Below are positions 23,202 through 33,458 of a stretch of 64,000 nt of DNA, in pieces (the stretch's first letter is position 1; each line of letters begins with the position of its first letter). Where the stretch lies: positions 66,828,562 to 66,892,561 of the forward strand of contig OY288242.1 of assembly GCA_958450325.1 (NCBI GenBank), read 5' to 3'. This DNA is from Agrostemma githago. Lineage: Eukaryota > Streptophyta > Magnoliopsida > Caryophyllales > Caryophyllaceae. Made by a program: the position numbers and the translations under genes. Below the pieces are notes generated by a model. It ran no database searches. It worked only from the letters and a program-made list of their open reading frames with translations, and was not told the DNA's origin.

Positions 23202-24918
23202 CTACTCGTACATTTTTCCTTTCCCCTTATCTTTCGGGTCACGCGGAGCCCGAGGGCGACGGGGCGGGGGCGAACGTTCCCTAATCACAAGGGGAATTTC
23301 TTTTGCTCGAACCCGTTTCTTCGATTTTGGGTCTTCTGCCAGTTGCACCGGTCCAAGCCGAGCCCGGACGGGCTCGGGTAGTCGTTCTCGAGGACCAAGT
23401 CGGTCCTTGACCGCCAATCTTGGGCCAAGTCTCCTTTCTAAGTCCGTCTGGGGGCTCACTTTCCCCCGTGCACCCTTAGTACTGAACCCCCGTGCACCCT
23501 TAGTACTGGACCCTTCAGTCTGAGTCCTAGATTACCCTTTCTGACTTGCCGGAGTAGCACCTTCGTCGAAGAATCTTCTATTATCTTTAGCATGCTCCCG
23601 ACGCAACAGATCGAAAGCCTCGTCAGTCTTCAAGCAGCTCGGGCTTTAGCAGAATCAACCTTTGTCCATCTGACGTAAGAATCAGATACCCAGAACAAAT
23701 GAGGAGTCTTAGGAACGGACCAAGTGGCTCGGGTATACCACCTTTGCATCCAGGTGTCACACATTACGTCCGTCAACTGGGTAGATTCACTCACGATTCC
23801 CTCGATTTCCGAAATTCTTTGGGCCCGACCGTATTGCCTAAGTATGCGATCGGGGAAAAGGTTAATTGTTTGTCTAAAAGATAGGATTACCTGATATCGA
23901 GCCCTATCTCGAGACTATAAGTCGGTCCGGACATAAATGGGCCACCATGGGACGGTCCACCGGATCAAAGGGCCTTCATGGAAAGACAACACTTCGTCCC
24001 AGTATTTTTGGGTATTGAGACGAGAAAAGGCGACGGTCTGTCTCCTCGTCATCACTTGTTTAGGTTGATATCGGCTCACGTCTAGGGTAGCGTCCAAGAT
24101 CGATAGCCTCTCGAACAGCCACAGCTGAAAAACCAGCGAAAAATCAAAATCGCGAAAAATTGTCAAAAAACCGCGTAAAAAAAAATCAAAAAATCGCAAA
24201 AACCGAGAAAATCAAGAAAACCGCAGAAATCGAGGAAAAACCGGAAAAATGCGAAAAATCAAAAAAATCGGCATACCTGTAAAAGACGGGTACTCCCAGT
24301 CAACCGGGTTGACGGATCCCTTTTGCGATTGTCCAAACCCTGGATAATCTCTCCTGTAATCAGCCAAGCCGGGTTGTGCTCCGTTTCCATCAGGTCAGCC
24401 ACAGTGAAGAGTCGGACATGACCCATGCAAGATAATAAATCCATATAACCTTCAAAGGCGTAAACATTGAGCATACAAAAAGTAAAGGCCCTACAGCTGT
24501 GGACCGGCCTGACCCGGACATCATCTCGGTTCATAAATTTTTCAGCCAAATCAATCAAGGAAACGATATCTCCCTCCAACATACGAGATACCTCCATATG
24601 AGAAAGCCCTAAAAATTCCCGTGGCTTTCTCCTCGGGTCATGAACCGAAAATGGGATAGCAGGGCGAAGTATGGGATTCCACCCTCCTACAGCAGCAATT
24701 TCCTCAAGGATAGGACAGATTTCGCCTCGAGGAAAACCGAAAACGTGATAAGTATCGTCCCAGTAGGACAAGCAAGCATCCAAAAAGTGACGGTCTACTT
24801 GCATCTGGCGGATCGTGAATAATTGGGTAACACCATTCTGATTCAGAATGACTTTATCTGCGTCTCTGAAAAATCGGGACCACTCTTGCAGCATTCCAAT
24901 TAATCGATCGATTCCCAT
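23202..24918 (-). pseudogene. Antisense extra gene of element A: plant-mobile-domain-like protein, two exons
   Basis: The gene runs against pol and meets it tail to tail, 375 bp apart. Exon 1 (24918 to 24277) starts MGIDRLIGMLQEWSRF and holds a block FLDACLSYWDDTYHVFGF-PRGEICPILEEIA that resembles the plant mobile domain / DUF7745 pattern (W-D..-F.FP-GE..P.LEE.A). The intron (24276-24125) has GTATGC and TTTTTCAG borders. Exon 2 begins LWLFERLSILD and, after a TAG at 23915-23917 and a frameshift, ends in a basic tail KDKGKGKM. A TATA-like CCATAAATAC (25021-25030 reversed) lies about 100 bp upstream of the ATG. The same gene with the same intron position occurs in element D. Cellular relatives (MAIN, MAIL1) act in gene silencing; the function here is unknown. 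Confidence 0.75.
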
Positions 24919-25020
24919 AATTGGATTTATAAAAAGAAGAATAAATTTCTCAGGGCTTGTTTTTCTTTAAGGAAGAGAGGGAATTGTGCGAATTGTGGAA
25001 AATTATGAAGCAGGGAGAGG

Positions 25021-25030
25021 GTATTTATGG
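25021..25030 (-). promoter_or_regulatory. Candidate TATA box of the antisense gene in A
   Basis: CCATAAATAC on the minus strand, about 100 bp before the antisense ATG at 24918. Element D has TATAAATA at the same distance. Confidence 0.5.
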
Positions 25031-25200
25031 CATGAAACCGGATTCTCCTCCTCACCTAAGGATTCCTAATCCCAGAGGATTTAGCATACAGGCCCTATCC
25101 TAGGATCTAGCTAAGCATCCCGAGCATTCCTATTCCTTTTCAGAGTCAAAAATTCTCTAATTTTCAAATCCAAAACTCAAAACCTTTCTCAAATTTTTAT

Positions 25201-25307
25201 TCCCCAGCGCGAGTCATATTTGTTTCGCCTACGTGTTGCATGCAAAATTTTATGTAACCTATACAGGTACAATTCAGGACCGCGTAATTCACATAACTCC
25301 CCAGCGG
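25201..25307 (+). other. Two PBS-complementary motifs upstream of the A 3' LTR
   Basis: TCCCCAGCGCGAGTC (25201-25215) copies the 3' end of the primer tRNA apart from one extra C. TCCCCAGCGG (25298-25307) is an exact 10-base complement of the primer site core CCGCTGGGGA. Element C keeps both (45326-45340 and 45423-45432), and element D keeps the first as TCCCCAGCACGAGTC (50498-50512 reversed). Confidence 0.6.
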
Positions 25308-25524
25308 CATTTAACAGGATGAGCCCATATATAGGCGCACCTAAGTCTTATACGACGAGTCCAATTCCCCACGGAGTTATCATCAGCTCAGGTACATTTC
25401 TAGTCTGTGGCCGGCGGGCCCTTCACGCAGAGTCTAATGGACTTTAAACGACCCGATCGGAAGTCTGCTAGGTCTTCATTTGACCTGGTAGCTACTCTGA
25501 CTTTCGCCCTGTCCAAGCCTCAGT

Positions 25525-25538
25525 CAGAGTGGCGGCTC
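25525..25538 (+). other. Polypurine tract of element A (damaged)
   Basis: AGTCAGAGTGGCGGCTC lies immediately before the 3' LTR. Element C has AGAGTGGGGGCTC in the same place, so a G-to-C change interrupts the G-run that primes plus-strand DNA synthesis. Confidence 0.6.
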
Positions 25539-28011
25539 TTTAGACACCCACATTTGACCGCCAGGTGTCTATAGTAGCTTCCGACAAACACCCGATGATG
25601 ATCGGACGCAAACGTGCTTTAACGTACTCGGAAATGGGCTCGAAATCATGGATATTTAGCTTGGGCTTTTTACGGAGTATAAATTTCACAAAACCAACCT
25701 AAAATTCAGGCCCAGTAGGTCGTTTCGAGTCAAATAAGACTAATTGGGTCGAATCTGACACCAGGGGCAAAACCGTCTTTTAGCGACCGAGTCAAACCCG
25801 GTCAAAGATATTTTCTCGAGACTTGTGGGTCAGCCGTGTCACCCCACGTGACCGACTCAAGCTCGAATACTACAAAAAATCAGCTACGACAAATATTAAA
25901 CAAATCCGTTTAAGGATAGAATTCGATCTCAAGTAGGAATTCCATCCGAACGTCGAATCAAATACTCGACCGAGCATAGGATACTCGGCCGAGCTCCTCT
26001 TCCCAACCGAGATTCCCTTTCTTCTTCACCAAGTAACGAAATTCTCGTTCCTTTCAAATTCTTACGTTTCCTATCCAAACCGGTATTTCTTGTTGTCCAA
26101 GCAAGATACCTTTCTCAACCTTCTTTTCCTATAAATAGGACCCTTTGCATGCACATTAACATACAATATTCATACACGATTCATCCACCAATTAATCATA
26201 CACCTCGAGACTCTCACACTTAGCATCGAGAAACCGATAGTGTAACCCAAGACTACAAAAACCGGCCCTATACCCGTCACCCTTCACGTCCAAACCAAAA
26301 CCACCACAAACTCACCAACATTAACCCGACGCTCCCGTGCCTTAGCCACATTCCAGCGAGCCCCGATCCGAGTTAACAAAAGCATGTAAGTTGAGGGTGT
26401 AATCCAACCCGACTTCTCCTTTCTTCTCTCTCTCTCTCTCTCTCTCGTTTTTTTAACGGGTCGTCGGTCGTCATCGTTTTTTTTACGGGTCGTTCATCGC
26501 TTTTTTATTTCTAATATCGATATTACTAAAACTATTTTAATATAACGAAACGTTATTAAAATACGATATCGATTCTCTAATCGAATATCGTATCTAACAA
26601 GAACCAAATTAAATCTCGTTGATGCTAAAAATCGTTACATCTTCTTTTTACAAAATACGACGATTTTAACGCGGAGAGATATGACATTCTTTTTTTCTTT
26701 TTCGTTCAAATTCTTTTATAAACAACTTTATAAAAACTTTTTCTAAAAGTCATTCCGAATATTCGATATCGATTTCATAATCGAATATCGAATACGACGA
26801 ATATCGAAAGCATAAATCGAGTATAAATTAATTCATATTTATACGCGATCTATCAAAATTAATGATTTTTTCGAAAATAAGCGAGCCGGGAGAGACCCTC
26901 ACGCGAGTCGCGCCCCTCCCAGGCAACTCGCACGGGAGCCTGGAATCCGAGGCCCTCTTCTTCGTTTTCTCTACTTCTCTTAAGCATCGTTTTACTAATT
27001 CTACAAAACGAATTTTCAAAACCTTTTCTTTTCACCTTTTCTAAAATAATTCCGAATATTTGATGTCGATCTCATAATCGAATATCGAATGTAACGAATA
27101 CCGAGAATATTAAGCCGGGTGCAAATTGTGCAGTATTTGTACGCGATTTAATAAAATCATCGTTTTTTTCAAAAAATCAATTTCGAAAGCAGGCCGGGAC
27201 GCGAGTCGCGCGCGTCCCGGGCGGGTCGCCTACTCGAACGAGTAGCGCCTGACTCAGGCAAGTCGCACAGCCGACTGGAACGCGACCCGTTCTTCGTTTT
27301 TATTATTTTTCGAACAGCGTCTTTTTAGCGATATTTCATATCTCGATATATTTGTACATCATTCATTGCATCCATATTTTTTATTCGATTTACAAACCGT
27401 TACTAACTTGTTTGTTCGTGTTTGTAGCAAATTCTTTTCTTTTCGTTTGTTTTATTAGACTAAAACGAACCTCACATGCTAAAATACAACTTTGACGTTA
27501 ATTTTCATCCATTAACTCGACTTAGCAACCCATTCAATTTTCACATGTTTAGGGAAAACAATGTTTGCATATCATTTCATCTTTCAACTAACACGCGTAT
27601 TAAAACATCAAACGATATCCTAGTAGAGGCCGCTAATGTGCGGGCGGGGTTGGGTGTTCTTTGTGAACTTCCCAACACGTACCCTCACCCCTTACTCAGA
27701 ACCTCGGTTTCCGGATGTCCAAAACCATTGGCAACGAGAGTCATTCAATACACGGTATCCGATCAAGTCGGTATCGGTATCAAAATGCAAAGGGACGAAC
27801 CCGATAAACTCTGACATCGGAAATTGGCCATATTTTGTACACGGCCCACTACGACATAGAGTGGGTTCGAACGGGCCCGAACTCCCACAAAGTTCGGTGG
27901 CGACTCCAACTTCGATTTAAATTTCAATTCGATCCATTCTCATATGGAGATTCTTTCGCCTCCCCAAACCCGCGCGTGGCCGCGTCGGAGTGCACCTATG
28001 TCATGTCCACA
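25539..28011 (+). repeat. 3' LTR of element A
   Basis: 2,473 bp, collinear with the 5' LTR. The first bases are TTTAGAC rather than TGTAGAC, so the terminal TG needed by integrase is lost. It ends GTCATGTCCACA next to the target duplication CTAAT. A TATA box lies at 26130-26137 and the palindrome ACTCGAACGAGT at 27232-27243. ORFs such as 27476-27920 mirror those of the 5' LTR and are not genes. Confidence 0.93.
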
Positions 28012-28393
28012 CTAATACATTTACTACATGAATAACAAACATTTATATTTACTCTTTCTCTCTCTAGTTTCTTACTCTATAACAACCTTAACTATTGCTG
28101 AAGCTCTCCGTTAATGGCGAATAGGTCGAGTTCATATGGTATTAGAGCATTCAAAGCTCTACCTTCCTCTCGCCATTGATTCTTGGTCTGTATGTGTTCT
28201 GTTCTATAATTCTGCAATTGTTCTACTATATTCCTCTGTTCTTCCTGCGTTTTTCTTCGATTTTCTTGAGGTTTTGTGCGATTTTGTTGAAATTTCTACA
28301 AATTGCTTCCGCGTTCTTGTTTCTTGTATTACGCTGATCATTAGCCCTATCTTTTTCAATTGATTCCTTGCGTAATTTTTCATCTCTGCAACA

Positions 28394-29220
28394 ATGACTG
28401 GTGATAATCATATAGCTTCATCTTATGTTATGTTCGATAATACTCTTCATCTTTCTGCCTCTGATCAACCTGGTCTTCAATTGACTGGTTATGAATTTGA
28501 TGGACTTAATTTTGTTGCCTGGAAACGTGATGCATATCTAGCACTTACCTCTAAAAATAAAGATGGTTTCATTGACGGTACTTGTAAAAGGCCTAATGAG
28601 AAGGATGCTAAATATCATCAGTGGATTCGATGTGACGTTCTCGTCATGAAGTGGATTTTGAACTCTTTATATAAAGAAATTCGTGATACAGTTGCATATT
28701 CTAAGTCTTCTAAGGATTTGTGGCTAGAAATTACTGAAAGATATGGCTAGAAATTTATCAGCTCAAGAAAGACTTGACTGCTATAACACAGGATAATGCT
28801 CCATTAGTCGAGTATTACAGTAAACTCAAGGGAGACCCTTGACAGCCTCGATTCACTTCCTCTTTGCACTTGTAATGCTATGGACAAGTGTACTTGTAAG
28901 CTTCTTAAGCGCTTACTTGACAGAGAGACTCAATATAAATTGATACAATTTCTTATGGGACTTAATAATGGATATGAAACTGTCAAGACACATGTTCTTT
29001 CCATGGAGCCACTTCCCCCTCGCAACAAAGCCTTCCACCTTATTCACAAGATCGAGCGCCAAAAGCTCGTCTTTGATGTTGTGGATGTTTTGGCAGAAAC
29101 CAATGCATATGCCAGTACCAGGACACATGAGGCACCTGGTAGCAGACAAAAAAAGGCCAAAACAAATGAATTTGTAGCAGACTCTGAGGTGAAGAAGTGT
29201 GTTTATTGTAAGGCTGAGGG
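28394..29220 (+). pseudogene. Copia gag (broken)
   Basis: Starts MTGDNHIASSYVMFDNTLHL with the copia gag signature GYEFDGLNFVAWKRDAYLAL. A TAG at 28748-28750 and frameshifts near 28750 and 28840 break the frame; the later part MDKCTCKLLKRLLDRE to QKKAKTNEFV is readable from 28880. The zinc knuckle begins CVYCKAEG and is cut by the hAT MITE. Its second half, HTVETC, resumes at 29750, so the pre-insertion knuckle was C-x2-C-x4-H-x4-C. Confidence 0.82.
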
Positions 29221-29741
29221 TAGGGATGTCAATTTCATCCGAACCCGGTTAAAATCCATCCACCCGAATAAAATTAATGGATGAAAACTCGAACAAAATG
29301 GATTCTAAGCGGATGATGGATGAATCCGGTGATGGATCGGGTCAGATTCGAGTGGAGATTTTTCACCCGTCATCCGATCCGTCCACCCGTTTATAGGTTA
29401 AAAAAATTAAAAAATAATTGAATGAATTAAAAAAAAAATTTACTCTATTTGTATACTCATATTTTTTTTCTTCCTAGAACCTAGATTTTCTTTCTGCTTC
29501 TTAATTTCCGATCACCAAAAAATCTCAAAAATTTTACGCATCTTATAATTTGTATATTTGTTATTGCACTTTTTTAAAAAATTTCTCCACCCGTTAAGCA
29601 CCCGATCCACCCGAATCACCCGCGGATGATGGATGGATTGGATTCGGGTGGAGGGTTAAGCGGGTGACGGATGGATCGGGTGGAGTATGCGGATTCGGGT
29701 GAGGCTCCACCCGATCCGAAACCGACCCGTTGACATCCCTA
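29221..29741. mobile_element. hAT-type MITE in the copia gag
   Basis: A 521-bp element with perfect 12-bp terminal inverted repeats TAGGGATGTCAA and TTGACATCCCTA, and a perfect 8-bp target duplication GCTGAGGG (29213-29220 and 29742-29749), the hAT length. Both ends are rich in a CCACCCG / CGGGTGGA repeat; the centre is A/T-rich. No transposase. Confidence 0.92.
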
Positions 29742-30062
29742 GCTGAGGGTCATACAGTTGAAACATGCAGAAAAAGAAAAAAGAATTGTACACATTATGG
29801 GAAGAGGGGTCATACAATTGATTACGGTCATGATCTAAAGAAAGGTAAACAACCATATAGAGGTGCTGCTGATGTTCATTTTCAGCCTGGGAAAAATATA
29901 TAAAGGCGCTCTGCTCATAATGCAGAGGTTGTACCTCCTGATTTTTCCACGGCTGAAGCAGACTCTCCACTTGACTTTGAAGCCCCCTCATCTCAATCTC
30001 AGCACCATGGACATGATCCTCGAATCTATGATTCTATTGCCGACTCCATCTATCAGAAAGTT

Positions 30063-31515
30063 ATGAAGTCTCTCACTGAAATTCCTACTACTTCCGCTGT
30101 CAACTTTGCAGGTATACAACCCGATACTCTTGTTTATGCTATATCATCTGCTTCTAATATTCATACCTGGAATGTTGATACTGGTGCGTCTGATCACATC
30201 ACTCCTCATGAGCATCTATTAATTGACACATATTTCTTACTTAAACCCATTAGTATAACATTACCTGATGGTACTTTGAAGTTGGTTTATACAGCAGGAG
30301 ACATGAAGATTAATGACCACATTACCTTAAACCGTGTACTTCTCATGCCAGATTTTACGCAAAATCTTCTTTCAGTTGGTAAGATGCTTGATGATACACA
30401 GTTGCTTGTAACCTTTACTAAAACGATGGTTTTCTTCCAGGACCTTTCTAGTAAGGTTATCTGGGCTCAAGCTAAGAAGATTGATGGGCTTTACAGACTT
30501 GACACAAGCCTTTATAGGTGTCCTGCTAGTTGTCCTATTCCAGTTATAGTTTCCAATAAACAAAGTTGTAATAGCCTTGAAACTAGTGTAGCAAAAAAGG
30601 ACAGTTTTGAGCTAATTCATGCTAGGATAGGACATTCATCTGTGGATAAACTTGTTCATATCTCTGGTGTACCCTCTCCTCCCAAGGAATTTTTTGTGAC
30701 ACCTGTATGATGACCAAACATCATTTGCTCCCTTTTTTCTAGAAGTGAATCACATGCTACTACATGTTTTAGTCTTATCCACATGGATCTTTGGGGTCCG
30801 TACAAAACTCCAAGTCTTTCTGGTGCTAGATTTTTCCTCACTATTTTGGATGAGTGTTCAAGGTGTACTTGGACATACTTACTTCATAACAAAACACAGG
30901 TGCCTTTTATCATTAGAGATTTTTAAAAATGGTTTCCACACAGTTTTATGCTCAAGTTCAGATCATTAGAACTGATCATGGTACAGAATTTGTTCAACAT
31001 TCTTGTAATGCTTTATTCAAAGACTTAGGCATTATTCATCAAAAATCTGTTGTGGGTCGCCCCCAACAGAATGGGAGAGTTGAACGAAAACATCGTCATC
31101 TCATTGAGACTGCTAGAACACTAAGGATTCATGATAATCTACCTATAAAATTTGGGGGGGGTTGTGTTCTTGCTGCAACATACCTAATCAATAAAATGCC
31201 AACACCTATTCTTCAATGGTTGACACCATTTGAGATACTGTACAAAGTCAAGCTCAAGTATGATGAGTTAAGGGTGTTTGAGTCTTTATGTTACGAAACC
31301 ATGCCCGATACTCACAGAGACAAATTTGGTCCTAAGGCAAGAAGTTGCATTTTCATTGGATACCCTTATGGGGAAAAGGGATACAAGCTTTATGATTTGG
31401 GCACTCATAAAGTCTTTCTCAATCAAGATGTGGTTTTCAAGGAGCAGGTTTTTCCTTTTAAAACACGCCAACAGTGTCCTTCTCTATTACCCTCTGGTGA
31501 ATCCTGCAGACTGTC
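30063..31515 (+). pseudogene. Copia protease and integrase (broken, ends before RT)
   Basis: Protease active site DTGASDH at about 30177. The GAG-pre-integrase region has LYRLDTSLYRC and HARIGHSSVDKL. The integrase core has its first Asp in HMDLWGPYKTPSLSG (about 30780), the second in IRTDHGTEF (about 30967) and the Glu in GRVERKHRHL (about 31080), then FGPKARSCIFIGYP typical of copia. Stops or shifts occur at about 30710 and 30925. Sequence homology ends at about 31500-31520. Confidence 0.85.
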
Positions 31516-31524
31516 CTCCTCCTT

Positions 31525-31996
31525 TCCTCTCTGTACGGGTGACCCTCGGGTAGGAACTGTCTATGACAGTCAAACCAACTAATTTTGCTTGAATTTCTTT
31601 GGTAGAACGGTTTACTTTCATTCATGCAACAAGGGCATGCTTTTTGGCCCGCCGTAGACCATCCGCTCAATATACTATACATAGGGAAATCGTTAATAGT
31701 CCACAAAAGCGATGCTCGAAGCTGAAAATTTTCTTTCAACGACACATCATACATTTCCACCCCTACTTCCCACAAGTGTTTCAATTCCTCTATCACTGGT
31801 TGTAAGTAAACATCCAAGTGGTTTTTGAGATTTTTTGGGCCGGGAACAATAAGAGAAAGGAAGATGAATGGTGGTTTCAAACACAGCCATGGGGGTAAGT
31901 TGTATGGTGTGACTATGACAGGCCAGCAGGAGTACGACTTACCGAACTGACCGAAAGGGGCAAACTCATTGGTACACACCCCAAGTCTCACATTAC
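31525..31996 (-). pseudogene. CACTA transposase (TNP2-type) fragment
   Basis: About 155 residues similar to the middle of the tnpD-like protein at 57881-60123: RLGVCTNEFAPFGQFGKSY, SCWPVIVTPYNLPPWLC, LWTINDFPMYSILSGWST and SWFDCHRQFLPEGHPYRE. Upstream sequence ends abruptly in A/T-rich DNA, and the downstream end is cut at the copia junction. Confidence 0.88.
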
Positions 31997-32455
31997 GGGG
32001 TTATATTATATCACTAAATCGGCATAATTATATTTTCACTTTCAATTTCCAAACACATTAAAACAATCCAATTCATTCAACTATCCAACCATAAACCCTA
32101 ACTTCATATTAACAATCTACCTATTTTAAATTGGGGGAACCTATGAGTAATTAACATGCTAACTACAGTAAATATTTTGACAACAACAAGACTACACTAA
32201 AAAAACATCTAACTCAATAACTAATTTATTTAAATTAATAAATACAAAAATTATCAAATAGTTTAAATTAAGTATAGATAAAAAACCATACCTTAATCAA
32301 GGAAAATTAGACAAAAAAAAAGAAGGAATGAAGAGAAAGGAAGGCTCGGCGAGTTAGAGAGAGGGGGAGACGATGTTAGAGAGAGAGAGAGAGTGAGTGA
32401 AATGGAAAAGTGAAGGAGGGGGAAGGGGGGGTGCGTCTAATTTTAAAAAACGTTA

Positions 32456-32760
32456 GGACTTAGCGACCGACAGCGGTCGCCCGTCCTTTTTTTGTCGGTC
32501 GTTGAGGTTTATCTTTCATACAATTTTTAGTCATCATTTAGCGACCGATATCGATCGCTAACCCTCGGATTTTAGCGACCGATATCGATCGCGCGTATTT
32601 ATTTTAGCGATCGATATCGGTCGCTAATCTGTGTTCATTTTTTTCCAACCTTTACCCCACTCGGTCTCTTTGTCTAGCGACGAGTATCGGTCGCCTGAGT
32701 TTTTTCGGTCGCTAAAGGAGCGACTGACAGTTTTGGTCTCGCGTGTATGGTAGCTAATGG
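32456..32760. repeat. CACTA subterminal repeats
   Basis: At least six copies of a TAGCGACCGATATCGATCGC-like motif in both orientations, within 330 bp of the terminus. These are the expected binding sites for the element's own transposase. Confidence 0.75.
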
Positions 32761-32777
32761 AGTATTATCTTGTAGTG

Positions 32778-33158
32778 GGCCCTTGTGCCTAGTAACAAAT
32801 TATTATTTGTCATCTAGACAAATATTCTTTTGTTTTATTTTATTTTATAAAAGTTAAGAGTGTCGTCAAAGTAAAAGAAAAATAAAAAAAATAGATGAAA
32901 GAGGATCTTCTCCATTGGGTGAAAAAGAATGAATATGAGGATGAAAATATAAAAAATAAGATGAAAGAAACTGTATCTCCTTCTCCTTCTCCTCTTTTAC
33001 AAGCTTTCACATATTCTTCTATGTTTATCACGATTGGGTCTTCTATCCATCTTGATACTTGACTCCTTTTCTCTATCCGGATTAACCTGTATGACTTAGC
33101 ATATGCGACTAGACAAACAAACTCATTACATGCCACTTATAATCATAAAAACATAATA
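32778..33158. other. Spacer, nothing recognised
   Basis: A/T-rich DNA with a GA-rich tract. No ORF or repeat that I can support. Confidence 0.5.
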
Positions 33159-33365
33159 CTCCCTCAGAGTTCCTATTGTTGTCCCAAAAGCTTTTGGGGT
33201 TAAAAATAAGAAAGGAGAAATGAGTGACTCAAAAAAGAAGAAGGAAGAGAGAGAAATGGGAGAATAATTGTGAACTACACATTGATGGCCTAAAAACAAA
33301 AGTGAGACAAAAATCAAACTCAGCCTAAAAAGGAAAGTAGGACAATAATAGAAACTCGGAGGGAG
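33159..33365. mobile_element. Stowaway MITE
   Basis: 207 bp, terminal inverted repeats CTCCCTCAGAGTTCCTATTG and the near-match CTCCCTCCGAGTTTCTATTA read from the right, flanked by TA on both sides (33157-33158 and 33366-33367). Non-coding. Confidence 0.85.
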
Positions 33366-33407
33366 TAGAGGTTACTATAAAGAGCATAAAACCAATCTCG
33401 AGCCTTC

Positions 33408-33440
<33 letters not shown>
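33408..33440. repeat. (AAT)n microsatellite at the 5' edge of the LINE
   Basis: About 10-11 AAT units ending just before the truncated LINE. A matching (ATA)n tract follows the LINE at 36338. Confidence 0.9.
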
Positions 33441-33458
33441 CAAAGTGTTTTTTTTGTC

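Larger units (their letters stand above)
12864..28011 (+). mobile_element. Complete Tat-lineage Ty3/gypsy element A (15.1 kb)
   Basis: Two LTRs (12864-15350 and 25539-28011), a 5-bp target duplication CTAAT (12859-12863 and 28012-28016), a primer site, gag, protease-RT-RNase H-integrase, and an antisense extra gene between pol and the 3' LTR. The extra gene and the dual RNase H place it in the Tat lineage with Ogre/Retand. It is inserted in the 5' LTR of copia element F. The two LTRs are close in sequence over nearly 2.5 kb, so insertion is fairly recent, yet gag and pol carry stops and frameshifts. The 3' LTR starts TTTAGAC instead of TGTAGAC, and the polypurine tract has a G-to-C change. 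Confidence 0.95.
28012..31515 (+). mobile_element. Ty1/copia element F, right part, truncated before RT
   Basis: The LTR tail (28012-28134) and a primer site TGGTATTAGAGC (28137-28148), of the initiator-Met tRNA type usual for copia, are followed by gag, protease and integrase. The coding region stops at about 31500-31520, where it joins a CACTA transposase remnant, so RT, RNase H and the 3' LTR are missing. The element is also cut by element A (in the LTR) and by a hAT MITE (in gag). Confidence 0.85.
31516..32777 (-). mobile_element. Truncated CACTA element, 5' end and transposase fragment
   Basis: Read on the minus strand the element starts CACTACAAGATAATAC at 32777, the classic CACTA terminus. 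Next comes a subterminal region (32456-32760) packed with TAGCGACCGATATCGATCGC-type repeats, then a GA-rich and A/T-rich stretch, then a transposase fragment. The left end joins copia integrase at about 31520, so the other terminus is lost and no target duplication pair can be checked (GGC follows at 32778). Confidence 0.82.

Noticed and set aside
32778..33158. Remaining copia 3' LTR after the CACTA remnant
   Set aside because: No match to the copia 5' LTR pieces at 12689-12863 and 28012-28134.
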